Positions 16,565 through 24,781 of a DNA stretch of 64,000 nucleotides are shown here, piece by piece (the stretch's first letter is position 1; every line of letters begins with the position of its first letter). The notes beneath the pieces are model-generated. The model made no database searches, was not told where the DNA came from, and saw only the letters and a program-made list of their open reading frames with translations. The stretch spans positions 558,001-622,000 of the forward strand of contig NZ_JARJNS010000001.1 in the NCBI RefSeq assembly GCF_030143245.1. The letters run 5' to 3'. The position numbers and the translations under genes are program-made. Source of the DNA: Rhabdaerophilum sp. SD176 (GTDB lineage Bacteria > Pseudomonadota > Alphaproteobacteria > Rhizobiales > Beijerinckiaceae).

Positions 16565-17419
16565 CTATCGGGCTTTGACGAACAGCCCTTGCGGGCGGAA
16601 GACCAGCACCACGATCATCACGGTGTAGATCACGAAGGCGCCGAGGCTCGGCACGTAATACTTCCCGGCCACGTCGGCGATGCCGAGCAGCAGCGAGGCA
16701 AAGAACGGCCCTGTCAGGCTGCTGGTGCCCCCCACCGTGACCACGATCATGAAATAGATCAGGAATTTCAGCGGGAAGGTCGGGTCGAGCCCAAGGATTT
16801 CCGCCCCCAGCGCCCCGCCAAGGCCGGCAAGGCCCGAACCGGCGGCGAAGGTCGCGGCGAAGACGAGCGAGGTGTTGATGCCGAGCCCGCGCGCCACGCG
16901 GGCATCATCGACCGCTGCCCGGAGCTGCGCGCCGAACCGCGTTTTCGCCAGCACGAATTGCAGCCCGACGACGAGGAAGCCGCAAACCACGATGATGAAA
17001 CTGCGATAGAGCCCGATCTGCACGCCGAACACATCCACCCGGCCACGCAGCCACGAGGGCAGCTGGATCAGCTGCGGCTGAGAGCCCATCACGTAATCCA
17101 CCGCCGCAATGGCCATGAAGACGAGCCCGATCGTGAAGAGCACCTGGTCGAGATGGTTGCGGTTGTAGAGCCGCTGATAGAGCGTCCGCTCCAGGACGAG
17201 GCCGAATGCGGCAGGCACGAGGAACGCGAAAGGCAGCGTGGCGAGAAACGGCACGCCGAGCCGGTTCATCAGAATCGCGGTGACATAGCCGCCGACCATG
17301 GCGAAGACGCCATGCGCCAGATTGACGAAATTCATCAGGCCAAGCGTGATCGAGAGGCCGCAGGCCAGCACGAACAGCACCATGCCATAGGCAATGCCGT
17401 CAAACAGGATGGTCAGCAC
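16565..17419 (-). CDS. livH: Branched-chain-type ABC transporter permease LivH
   Basis: A 284-residue inner-membrane permease with about eight hydrophobic helices. It carries the typical GLSITLGLMNFVNLAHG start of the family, RAAVDDARVARGLGINT in the coupling loop and GGTSSLTGPF near the end. It is separated from livK by about 100 bp holding a hairpin. It forms the translocation path with LivM. Confidence 0.9.
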   Translation of the reverse strand: MLTILFDGIAYGMVLFVLACGLSITLGLMNFVNLAHGVFAMVGGYVTAILMNRLGVPFLATLPFAFLVPAAFGLVLERTLYQRLYNRNHLDQVLFTIGLVFMAIAAVDYVMGSQPQLIQLPSWLRGRVDVFGVQIGLYRSFIIVVCGFLVVGLQFVLAKTRFGAQLRAAVDDARVARGLGINTSLVFAATFAAGSGLAGLGGALGAEILGLDPTFPLKFLIYFMIVVTVGGTSSLTGPFFASLLLGIADVAGKYYVPSLGAFVIYTVMIVVLVFRPQGLFVKAR

Positions 17420-17476
17420 GCGAGATCCCCCCGGAGGCGCAAGTATCGGGCGCCGTGAGGCACCGTGAAAGTGAAG

Positions 17477-17503
17477 AACCGGGCACCGCGCGGGCGCCCG
17501 GTT
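17477..17503 (-). promoter_or_regulatory. Intra-operon hairpin after livK
   Basis: AACCGGGC / GCCCGGTT, a perfect 8-bp stem with an 11-nt loop, lies between livK and livH. On the minus strand it lacks a T-run, so it probably protects the 3' end of the livK message or attenuates read-through, giving more binding protein than permease. Confidence 0.5.
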
Positions 17504-17521
17504 TTTTGTTTCCTGACCGGC

Positions 17522-18688
17522 TTACTTGGCCTTGGACGGGTCCTTGACGTTCGGGATGGTGGCGAACTCGATGTTGAAGAGCTCGCCGCCGACCTTCTCG
17601 ACCTTGCGGATATAGACATTCTGGATGATGTCGCGGGTGTTCTTGTCGATCGACATCGGACCGCGCGGGCTCATCCAGGAGAGGCCCTTCATGGCCTCGA
17701 CCAGGGCTTCGCCGCCGGCGCCGTTGGTCTTCTTGAGGCCTTCATAGAGGGCATGCATGCCGTCATAGCCGCCGACAGCCATGAAGTTCGGGCGCAGGCC
17801 GTTATTGGCCTTCTTGAAGGCTTCGACGAAGGCCTTGTTCTCCGGGCTGTCATGGGCGGCGGAGTAGTGATGCGCCGTCACCACGCCGAGCGCGACATCG
17901 CCGATCGTGTTGAGGATGTCGTCATCGGTCACGTCGCCCGTGCCGATGAGCTTGATGCCGCTCTTGTCGAGGCCACGCTCGACGAACTGCTTCATGAACT
18001 GCGAGCCGACACCCGACGGCACGAAGACGAGCAGCGCATCCGGCTTCGAATCCGCCACTTTCTGCAGGAAGGGCGAGAAATCCGGGTTGGCCAGCGGCAC
18101 GCGGAGATTTTCCACCTGGCCGCCATTGGCCTTGAACACGTCCGAGAACCACTTCTCGACGTCATGGCCCGGGCCGTAATCGGTCACCACGGTGACGACG
18201 CGCTTCATGCCCTGCTTGGCCACCCATTCACCGAACGGGCCGGCAATCTGCGGCACGACCTGGCTGGTGCGGACGATGAAGGGCGAGCGCTCGGTAATGA
18301 TCCCCGTCGCCGCCGACATGACGACCATCGGCGTCTTGGCCTGCGTGGCGAGCGGCGCGGTGGCCAGGGCCAAAGGCGTAAGGCCGAAGCCGGCAATCGC
18401 CGTCACCTTGTCATTGACGATGAGTTCCTGCGCGATCCGGCGCGTGACATCGGCAACGCCGGTATCATCCTTGATGATCAGCTCGACCTTCTTGCCGGCG
18501 ATCGTCGTGCCCTTCTGCGCCATGTAGAGCTGCGCTGCGGCGGCAATCTGCTTGCCGGTCGAGGTGAAGGGGCCGGTCATCGGCAGGATAAGGCCGATCT
18601 TGATCGCATCCTGCGCCAGGGCCGTGCCTGCCATCAGCGCGAGGCCCATCGCCACCGCACCTGCCTTGAGGAAATTCCGTCTGCTCAT
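17522..18688 (-). CDS. livK: Liv-type ABC transporter substrate-binding protein
   Basis: A 388-residue periplasmic binding protein (Peripla_BP_6 type). The N-terminus MSRRNFLKAGAVAMGLALM is an export signal with a twin-arginine-like SRRNFLK and cleavage near ALA-QDA. The mature start IKIGLILPMTGPFTSTG and the VVTDYGPGHD and GGYDGMHALYEGL segments are typical. In related alphaproteobacteria, binding proteins of this type beside aromatic genes bind benzoate- or cinnamate-like acids. The adjacent ligAB and vanAB suggest an aromatic acid here, but this is inference. It is the first gene of the transporter unit and is 66 bp downstream of the YciI gene. Confidence 0.9.
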   Translation of the reverse strand: MSRRNFLKAGAVAMGLALMAGTALAQDAIKIGLILPMTGPFTSTGKQIAAAAQLYMAQKGTTIAGKKVELIIKDDTGVADVTRRIAQELIVNDKVTAIAGFGLTPLALATAPLATQAKTPMVVMSAATGIITERSPFIVRTSQVVPQIAGPFGEWVAKQGMKRVVTVVTDYGPGHDVEKWFSDVFKANGGQVENLRVPLANPDFSPFLQKVADSKPDALLVFVPSGVGSQFMKQFVERGLDKSGIKLIGTGDVTDDDILNTIGDVALGVVTAHHYSAAHDSPENKAFVEAFKKANNGLRPNFMAVGGYDGMHALYEGLKKTNGAGGEALVEAMKGLSWMSPRGPMSIDKNTRDIIQNVYIRKVEKVGGELFNIEFATIPNVKDPSKAK

Positions 18689-18754
18689 GTTGTCCTCCCT
18701 TGGAATGTCTCTGCCCGGAACCGGTTTCGCCCGGCACCGGATTGTCTCGCGTTG

Positions 18755-19084
18755 TCAGCCGCTTGCGGCGTTTACCGGCGTCATCGGATCGATCCGGTGC
18801 GCCTGGAATGTCGTGGCCAGAGCCGTCACGGCAATATCCGCGACGATCCCGGCCTGGGCGTAAGGGTCCGCCTTGGCAAAGGCGATGACATCCTCGCGGC
18901 TCGTGGCCTCGATGACGCCGAAATTCCCGAGCGGGGATTGCCCGTCATCGTCCGTCAGTGCCGAGCCGATCAGCACGCGCACCCGGCCGCCCCCGCTCAG
19001 CACATGCGCGCGGTGCCGGTCGCGGATCGCGGCGCGTTCGGCATCCTTGCCCGGATGATGGCGGCAGATCATCAGCCAATGCAT
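18755..19084 (-). CDS. YciI-family protein
   Basis: A 109-residue ferredoxin-fold (YCII) protein; the ATG at 19084 gives MHWLMICRHHPGKDAER and lies 1 bp from the ligB stop, pointing to translational coupling. Conserved features are HRAHV, the GALTDDDG-like SALTDDDGQSPLGN segment, and AFAKADPYAQAGI with the Asp-Pro-Tyr typical of the family. YciI proteins include dehalogenase-like and isomerase-like enzymes with a His/Asp site. Its position inside the lig operon suggests a step on a ring-cleavage product, which cannot be specified. Confidence 0.8.
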   Translation of the reverse strand: MHWLMICRHHPGKDAERAAIRDRHRAHVLSGGGRVRVLIGSALTDDDGQSPLGNFGVIEATSREDVIAFAKADPYAQAGIVADIAVTALATTFQAHRIDPMTPVNAASG

Positions 19085-19085
19085 G

Positions 19086-19934
19086 TCAGGCCACCCTGTT
19101 CTCAAGCACCAGCATGCCGGCACCGGTCATCGAGGCGGGCACGAAATAGTGGCTGTGCTTCACGACGACGTCCGGATCCATCGCCCCGCGCATGACGAGC
19201 CACATCATCAGCTCCGCCCCCTCGCTGCCGAAGAGCCGCACGTAATCCTCGCGGCTGAGCGCCGCCAGCCGGCCCGGATTGCTGGCAATGTCGCGCAGGA
19301 ATTCACGGTCCGCCTCGGGATTGGTGAAGCCGGCCCGCGCGCCCTGCAGCTGGTGCGAGAGGCCGCCCGTGCCGATCACGACGACACGCTCGTCACCGGG
19401 GAAGCTCTCGATCGCGCGGCGCAGCACCTGCCCGAGCTCGTAGCAACGGCTCGGCAGCGGGATCGGATACTGGATCACATTGACGAAGACCGGCACGACC
19501 CTGACCGGCCAGGCCTTGTCCGGCTTGCCGAAAAACAGCTCCATCGGCACCTGGATGCCGTGATCAACCTCGATTTCCTGCACGATCATGGGGTCGAACC
19601 GGTTCTCGACCATCCGGTCGATGATGTGCCAGCCCAGTTCGGCGTGACCCTCGAACGAGGGGATGGCGCGCGGGCCCCAGCCTTCATCGATCGGGTCGTA
19701 GCGTTCGGCGCAGCCGATCGCGAAGGTCGGCACCTTGTCGAGGAAAAAGGAATTGCCGTGATCGTTGAACACGACCACCGCGACATCGGGCCTGTTCGCC
19801 GCAACCCAGTCGCGACCGGGGCCGATTCCGTCAAAGAACGGCTTCCAGTCCTCGGTCTGGGTCAGGCCCTTGTCCATCGCCGCGCCGATCGACGGCACAT
19901 GCGAGGAGCCAAGCCCGCCAATCAGCTTCGCCAT
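19086..19934 (-). CDS. ligB: Protocatechuate 4,5-dioxygenase beta (catalytic) subunit
   Basis: A 282-residue class III extradiol dioxygenase. It matches LigB throughout: SSHVPSIGAA (first iron His), VVFNDHGNSF (second iron His), TFAIGCAE, DEGWGPR, VDHGIQVP, GTGGLSHQLQG (acid-base His) and GSEGAELMMWLVMRG (iron Glu). It opens protocatechuate between C4 and C5 to 4-carboxy-2-hydroxymuconate semialdehyde using Fe(II) and O2, as a complex with LigA in the cytosol. It is 18 bp downstream of ligA. Gallate or a methylated catechol could also be used. Confidence 0.9.
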   Translation of the reverse strand: MAKLIGGLGSSHVPSIGAAMDKGLTQTEDWKPFFDGIGPGRDWVAANRPDVAVVVFNDHGNSFFLDKVPTFAIGCAERYDPIDEGWGPRAIPSFEGHAELGWHIIDRMVENRFDPMIVQEIEVDHGIQVPMELFFGKPDKAWPVRVVPVFVNVIQYPIPLPSRCYELGQVLRRAIESFPGDERVVVIGTGGLSHQLQGARAGFTNPEADREFLRDIASNPGRLAALSREDYVRLFGSEGAELMMWLVMRGAMDPDVVVKHSHYFVPASMTGAGMLVLENRVA

Positions 19935-19952
19935 GATCGAACTCCCGTCATG

Positions 19953-20303
19953 TCACTGGCTTCCCGCTGGCTTCTTGCCCAGCCGTTCACGCAGGAATGT
20001 GTCATGGTCCATGCCGGCCTGATGGGCGCCGATCTCGGTCATCCGGGCCGGCGAGATTGCCGAAATCTTGAGGATATAGAAGACGTTGCCGCCAAGGCGC
20101 ACCATCTCCTGCCAGTTCCGGGCCATCACCGCGCGCTTTTCCTCGGCGGAAAGGCCGAACCGGTCGAGATAGGCTTCTTCGTCCTGCCGGAACGCCTCGC
20201 GATTGGCCGGATCGACCAGCCCCATCGCCATCTTGTTGAGGCGATAGCCGCGCAACTGGCGGGAGCGGTCGAAAAGCGGGGTCTCGGGGATGCGGTCTTC
20301 CAT
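19953..20303 (-). CDS. ligA: Protocatechuate 4,5-dioxygenase alpha subunit
   Basis: A 116-residue all-helical LigA protein with the conserved RGYRLNKMAMGL, REAFRQDEEAYLDRFGLS and GGNVFYILKI segments that form a lid on the LigB active site. The ATG at 20303 overlaps the TGA of the hydrolase gene (TGATG), so the two are coupled; a GTG one codon upstream is also possible. Its presence as a separate small gene before ligB is the normal arrangement for two-subunit protocatechuate dioxygenases. Confidence 0.88.
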   Translation of the reverse strand: MEDRIPETPLFDRSRQLRGYRLNKMAMGLVDPANREAFRQDEEAYLDRFGLSAEEKRAVMARNWQEMVRLGGNVFYILKISAISPARMTEIGAHQAGMDHDTFLRERLGKKPAGSQ

Positions 20304-21016
20304 CACGCCGCCTCCGCCCGGTCAAAGCCGAACCAGCGCATCAATGCGCGTGTGACGGCTTCCGGCCGCTCGACTGACACGAAATGCCCGGCATCCTCGA
20401 TCACCGCGAGTTCCGCTCCGGGAATGGCGGCCGCCATCTCTTCGTGCTGGGCCAGGGTGCTCCAGCGATCCTGCCGGCCGACCATCACCAGAACCGGGCA
20501 ACGAATGCCCGGCAGGACCGCCCGCGCATCGGGGCGGGTCAGGAGAGCACGGATCTGACGTTCATGCTGCTCCGGCGTCGCGCGCTTCACCATGTCCGTG
20601 AGCGGATTGATCAGGGCCGGATCACGCTCGCGGTCGATATGGAGCATGGGCGGCAGCCAGCGCGCCGCCAGCGCGCCCATGCCCTCGGCATGGGCGAGAT
20701 CAACCAGCGGTTGGCGCATTTCGGGTTCGTTTTCGCGGGCCGGCGTTGCACCGGTATCCATCAGGCAAAGCCGCTTGACCCGCTCCGGCACAAGGCGGAT
20801 CGCCTGAAGGGCCGCGCGCCCGCCCATCGAGAAGCCGATGAGGGAAACCGGCCCGTCGAACAGGCCAAGCGCCAACCGGGCCATGCCCTCGATCGAATCC
20901 TGACCGAGAAAATCCGCGACCTTGACATCGGCATGGCGAGACAGGGCCGCGATCTGGTGCGTGAAGACGCTGCCATCGCAGAGAAGCCCCGGCATGAACA
21001 CGATCTGTTCGCGCAT
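20303..21016 (-). CDS. Alpha/beta hydrolase in the lig operon
   Basis: A 237-residue single-domain alpha/beta hydrolase. The nucleophile elbow is GFSMGG (Ser), the oxyanion region is MPGLLCDG, the acid is probably the Asp in VGRQDRWS, and the catalytic His is in DAGHFVSVERP. It is the first gene of the hydrolase-ligA-ligB-yciI unit. It might release aromatic acids from esters or hydrolyse a downstream lactone; the sequence does not say which. Confidence 0.85.
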   Translation of the reverse strand: MREQIVFMPGLLCDGSVFTHQIAALSRHADVKVADFLGQDSIEGMARLALGLFDGPVSLIGFSMGGRAALQAIRLVPERVKRLCLMDTGATPARENEPEMRQPLVDLAHAEGMGALAARWLPPMLHIDRERDPALINPLTDMVKRATPEQHERQIRALLTRPDARAVLPGIRCPVLVMVGRQDRWSTLAQHEEMAAAIPGAELAVIEDAGHFVSVERPEAVTRALMRWFGFDRAEAA

Positions 21017-21315
21017 TTCCGTCCCGTTTGTTCCGGCCGGTCATCTGCCAGCCTTGTTGCTTCTGCCGCGCCGGGTTTCCCCGGAAAGAGGGCCCCTCCG
21101 ACTGGCGTCGCCCGCTGAATGTCGAGCCGCCCGCCCCTGCTGGCAAGGCCTTGCCCCGCCCGCACGGGCCGGATCAGGCATTCCAGCCCTTCCGACCGCA
21201 TTTGTTCGCAGGGAGAACCGCCGCCCGGCTGCCCCGGACCGGCAAGGCTCCGCCCACCCTGCCCGTCATTCCTGCGGGCAAGCGTTCAATGAATCCAGTG
21301 ATTGTTTTGGAAGCT
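21017..21315. other. Intergenic region upstream of the lig operon
   Basis: About 300 bp without a convincing gene. It should contain the promoter of the leftward hydrolase-lig operon and possible LysR sites. I found no strong palindrome or terminator in it. Confidence 0.5.
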
Positions 21316-22248
21316 TTAGTGAATCTCGTGCACGAGCGTCGGCGCGGCCGCCTCGCCATCGCGCCGGAACCTCTGGGCAACCAGCTTCAGCAGATGTTCG
21401 CCCGCCGGAGAGAGCGGGTTGGCGCGGTTGCTGACGACGCCGACAATCCGCGAGACGCCCGGATTGACGATCGGCACGGCCTTCAGGCCCGGCGCCCCGG
21501 CAAGGTCGATCGCGAGGCGGGGCACCACCGTGAGCGCCACGCCGGCTGTGACGAGGCTGACGGCGGTGGCCACATGCTGAACCTCGTAGCGCCATGTCAT
21601 GAATTCCCGGCGCGAGCCGAGGGCATCATCGATGATCGCCCGGTTGGCCGCCTGCGGGCTGATCCGCACCAAAGGCACGCCCTCCAGTTCGGCCCAGCTG
21701 ACCTGCGGCCGCGCCGCCAGCGGATGGCTCGCCTGACAGAGCAGAACATAGGGCTCGCGCAGCAGGGGCCGCATGTCGAGATCCCAGCGATTGGCCGAGA
21801 TGATGGTGATGCCGAACTCGGCCTCGCCCTTCTGCACGAAATCGGCGATCTGCCCGGCTGCGGCATCCTGGATATGGACGGTGATATCCGGGTAGGTGGC
21901 CGAGAATTCCAGCAGGATCGGCGGCAGGTAATAGGTGGCGATGGTCGGCAGGCAGCCGATGGTCAGGCGGGCCTGACGCTCGCGCCCCTGCCGGCGCAGG
22001 GCATCATAGGAGGCCGAAAGCGCATCGATCATCTGCCGGGCGCGCGGCAGCAATTCGAGGCCAGCCGGCGTCAGCGTCACCTGCCGCGTCGTGCGGGTGA
22101 AGAGCTTGATGCCGAGATCATCCTCAAGCTTGCGCATCCGGTGCGACAGGGCTGTCTGCGACAGGTTGAGATGCGCCGCTGCGCCATGAAAGCTTCCGCG
22201 TTCCGCAATGGACAGGAAGGCTTCCAGCCCGAGAAAGTCGATCCGCAT
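21316..22248 (-). CDS. LysR-family regulator
   Basis: A 310-residue LysR protein. The N-terminal helix-turn-helix (residues about 3-62) reads LEAFLSIAERGSFHGAAAHLNLSQTALSHRMRKLEDDLG in the family pattern, and the effector domain follows (residues about 90-295). It lies directly upstream of and in line with the lig operon, unlike the usual divergent layout, and is the most likely regulator of ring cleavage. The inducer is unknown; many LysR proteins here respond to pathway intermediates. Confidence 0.88.
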   Translation of the reverse strand: MRIDFLGLEAFLSIAERGSFHGAAAHLNLSQTALSHRMRKLEDDLGIKLFTRTTRQVTLTPAGLELLPRARQMIDALSASYDALRRQGRERQARLTIGCLPTIATYYLPPILLEFSATYPDITVHIQDAAAGQIADFVQKGEAEFGITIISANRWDLDMRPLLREPYVLLCQASHPLAARPQVSWAELEGVPLVRISPQAANRAIIDDALGSRREFMTWRYEVQHVATAVSLVTAGVALTVVPRLAIDLAGAPGLKAVPIVNPGVSRIVGVVSNRANPLSPAGEHLLKLVAQRFRRDGEAAAPTLVHEIH

Positions 22249-22320
22249 GAAAGCCGGCCCTTCTGATGCCCGATTACTGAAATCAGTGCATCAGTTCCGG
22301 AGCAGGATCAACCCGGCGCA

Positions 22321-23034
22321 TCAACTCGGTGGCAGGCTGCCCTGGTCCTCGAAATAGGCCGGATGCGCGGCGGCGAGGCGCGGGATGGCCGAGAGGATCT
22401 CGCGCACATGGCGCCGCATCGCCGCTTCGGCGGCGACCGGATCGCGCGCCTGCAGGGCTGCAACGATCTGCCGGTGCTGCTCGATCAGCACCGGAAAGGG
22501 CGAAGCCTCGGGCAGGCTGAGATGGCGCACGCGGTCGGTCTGGGTGCGGGCAGCCTCGACCACACGGACGGCATAATCGCAATCGAGGCAATCCGCGATG
22601 GCGCGATGGAAGGCCTCGTCCAGTTCTGTGAAGGCGACATTGTCGAGGCGGTTGGCGGCCTGCATCTGGCCGTCGATCAGCCGGGAGAGACGGTCGAGCC
22701 CGGCGGAATCGATCCGGGTTGCCGCCTCGCGGACGACGGCGCATTCGATCGCCTCGCGCACGAAGCGGGCATTGAGCACTTCCTTGACCGAAATCTTCGT
22801 TACATAAGTGCCGCGGCTCGGCAGGACCTGCACGAGGCCCGCCTCGGCCAGCTTGATGAAGGCCTCGCGCACCGGCTGCCGGCTGACGCCGTAGAGCAGC
22901 GCGATCTCCTTTTCCGAAAGCGGCTGCCCCGGTTCGAGCTTCAATTCGATGATCGCCTGGCGCAGGCGGTTGATGATCTGCGGCACGATCGGCTCGGCGA
23001 GCCGGAGCGCGGCACTCTCGTTCAATCCTGGCAT
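22321..23034 (-). CDS. GntR-family (FCD) regulator of the TRAP/uxuA operon
   Basis: A 237-residue GntR protein. The winged helix contains QPLSEKEIALLYGVSRQPVREAF, quoted in part, and the FCD domain ELDEAFHRAIAD and EQHRQIVAALQARD with the metal-binding His pattern. The ATG at 23034 begins the conserved region; the longer frame crosses the operator. It is divergent from the TRAP operon with a perfect operator-like dyad between them. UxuR/ExuR-type relatives sense hexuronates, which fits the UxuA-like enzyme downstream. Confidence 0.88.
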   Translation of the reverse strand: MPGLNESAALRLAEPIVPQIINRLRQAIIELKLEPGQPLSEKEIALLYGVSRQPVREAFIKLAEAGLVQVLPSRGTYVTKISVKEVLNARFVREAIECAVVREAATRIDSAGLDRLSRLIDGQMQAANRLDNVAFTELDEAFHRAIADCLDCDYAVRVVEAARTQTDRVRHLSLPEASPFPVLIEQHRQIVAALQARDPVAAEAAMRRHVREILSAIPRLAAAHPAYFEDQGSLPPS

Positions 23035-23097
23035 CGCTTCCCTCTCCCGCCCGGGCACATAGCGCGGCCTCTTGCGAATGACTACAGGATGTGCACT

Positions 23098-23118
23098 ATA
23101 CCGGTATGGTGCCATACC
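23098..23118. promoter_or_regulatory. GGTATGG-N2-CCATACC operator dyad with overlapping ATACCGGTAT
   Basis: GGTATGG and CCATACC at 23103-23118 are separated by two bases, and the palindrome ATACCGGTAT (23098-23107) overlaps the left arm. The site lies between the divergent gntR-type and TRAP genes. FCD-type regulators bind dyads of exactly this size. Confidence 0.7.
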
Positions 23119-23170
23119 TCAAGCACGAAGGTGCAGGGTGGGACAACCAGCAATCGGGAAGGAAAACACC

Positions 23171-24169
23171 ATGGTGAAGGCAGAAGGTTCCACCTTTTCG
23201 CGCCGCGGCACCGTTGCCCTGGCGGCAGCGACCCTCGCATTCCTCGGGCTGACAGCCACGGCCTCGGCCCAGCATCAGCTCAACATCAACACCGCCCTCT
23301 CCACCGAGGATCCGATCTACAAGGGTCTGGAGCGCATGCGCGACAAGGTCGCGGAACGCTCGAAGGGCACGCTGACCATCCGCATCTTCCCGGGCTCGCA
23401 GCTCGGCAAGGACGAGGACGTTCTCGAACAGGCCCGTGCCGGCGCGAATGTCGCCGTCGTGGTCGATGGCGGCCGCCTTGCGGTCTTCGTCAAGGAATTC
23501 GGCATCCTGAGCGCGCCCTACCTCGCCTCCGGCTTTGACGGCATCCGCAAGGTCGTCACCTCGCCGCTTTTCGCCGAATGGGAAGCCAAGCTGAAGGCAA
23601 CGTCCGGCCACCAGATCCTTTCGTTCAACTGGTGGCAGGGCGACCGCCATCTGCTGACCAACAAGCCGATCAAGGTTCCGGCCGATCTGGCCGGCATCCG
23701 CATGCGCACGCCCGGCGCGCCGGTCTGGATGGAGACGATCCGCGCGATGGGCGCCACACCGACCGCGATGGGCTGGGGCGAGGTCTATCCTGCCCTCCAG
23801 CAGAAGGTGATCGATGCGGCGGAAGCCCAGCACCCCGCCACGCATGGCGCCCGGCTCTACGAGGTGACGAAGCACCTCACGAAGACGAGCCATTTCAACC
23901 TGATCACCGGCATCGTCACGAGCGGCGCCTGGTTCGACAAGCTGCCCGCCGACCTGCAGAAGATCCTGCGCGAGGAATCCCTTGCCGCTGGCGATTTCGC
24001 CTCGCGGGCCACGGAAGAATCGCTTGCGAAGTTCGAGGCCGATTTCAAGGCCAAGGGCATGACGGTGGCGGAAGTCGACCGTGCACCCTTCATCGCGGCC
24101 ACCAAGGGTGTCTACGACAAGCTCGGTTACGGCGAGCTCCGCACCAAGGTCGAGGCCTTGCTGAAGTAA
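23171..24169 (+). CDS. TRAP transporter substrate-binding protein (DctP family)
   Basis: A 332-residue periplasmic protein; the ATG at 23171 gives a signal peptide ending near TATASAQH. Typical DctP features are FPGSQLGKDEDVLEQ, and RMRTPGAPVWMETIRAMGATPTAM in pieces, with the conserved Arg that binds the substrate carboxylate, then GWGEVYPALQQKVIDAAE. It captures an organic or sugar acid and passes it to the QM permease. The neighbours point to a hexuronate. A stem-loop follows the gene before the small permease gene. Confidence 0.92.
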   Translation: MVKAEGSTFSRRGTVALAAATLAFLGLTATASAQHQLNINTALSTEDPIYKGLERMRDKVAERSKGTLTIRIFPGSQLGKDEDVLEQARAGANVAVVVDGGRLAVFVKEFGILSAPYLASGFDGIRKVVTSPLFAEWEAKLKATSGHQILSFNWWQGDRHLLTNKPIKVPADLAGIRMRTPGAPVWMETIRAMGATPTAMGWGEVYPALQQKVIDAAEAQHPATHGARLYEVTKHLTKTSHFNLITGIVTSGAWFDKLPADLQKILREESLAAGDFASRATEESLAKFEADFKAKGMTVAEVDRAPFIAATKGVYDKLGYGELRTKVEALLK

Positions 24170-24177
24170 GGCCGACT

Positions 24178-24214
24178 GGGCCGGGCGGCCTTTCGCGGCC
24201 CGGCCCGTTTTCTC
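24178..24214 (+). terminator. Intra-operon stem-loop after the TRAP binding-protein gene
   Basis: GGGCCG...GGCC, loop TTTCGC, GGCC-CGGCCC followed by GTTTTCTC. It resembles a leaky intrinsic terminator between the binding-protein and small-permease genes, which would raise the ratio of binding protein to permease. Confidence 0.55.
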
Positions 24215-24263
24215 ATCGTACCGAAGGAACGGGGATCTGCGGGTCCGCGTGAAGGGGGGCATC

Positions 24264-24776
24264 ATGCCGGCATGGTATGTGCGACTGGAAGACATCGTCT
24301 CGAAATTCCTGCTGGCTGCAATCACCGTCCTGGTGCTGATCGCGGCCCTGTCCCGCACGATCGGCCATCCTGTCATCTGGTCGGATGACCTGGCGCAATT
24401 GCTCTTCGTCTGGCTCTGCGTGCTCGGCGCAACCCGGGCGATGCGGCTCAAGGCGCATATGGCGGTTGACTATGCCGTGAAATGGCTGCCCCGCACGCCG
24501 CGCTGGATGCTCGAACTGTTCAATGCCGCGCTGATCCTCGGCTTCCTGATCACCCTCGCGGTGTCCGGCTACAAGCTCACCATGCTGAACTGGCAGCGGG
24601 TCTATGGTGACAGCGGCATCTCCTATGCCTGGGTCACGATCGCCATTCCCGTTGGCAGCTTCCTGATGAGCCTCGAGATCATCATCCATGCTGTCCGCTC
24701 GTTCCGTGACCGGTCCTTCGTCTTCTTTCCGGAAAAGCCGAACGATCTCGAACGCGCGCACAGCCAGCTCGGATAA
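24264..24776 (+). CDS. TRAP transporter small permease (DctQ family)
   Basis: A 170-residue inner-membrane protein with four hydrophobic helices and the DctQ-type WSDDLAQLLFVWLCVLGA and MRLKAHMAVDY segments. The ATG at 24264 follows an AAGGGGGG site; an ATG five codons upstream is less well placed. It anchors the complex with the large permease, whose gene starts 5 bp downstream. Confidence 0.9.
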   Translation: MPAWYVRLEDIVSKFLLAAITVLVLIAALSRTIGHPVIWSDDLAQLLFVWLCVLGATRAMRLKAHMAVDYAVKWLPRTPRWMLELFNAALILGFLITLAVSGYKLTMLNWQRVYGDSGISYAWVTIAIPVGSFLMSLEIIIHAVRSFRDRSFVFFPEKPNDLERAHSQLG

Positions 24777-24781
24777 CGGCC

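Noticed and set aside
15247-16578. A 443-codon open frame opposite livM/livG
   Set aside because: Antisense of clearly identified permease and ATPase genes, low complexity (Arg/Asp/Gln rich).
17477-17503. Terminator of the Liv operon
   Set aside because: The T-run is on the plus strand only; on the transcribed strand it is a stem without a T-run, inside the operon.
17465-19195. A 576-codon open frame opposite livK
   Set aside because: Antisense of livK and the YciI gene; composition typical of shadow frames in high-GC DNA.
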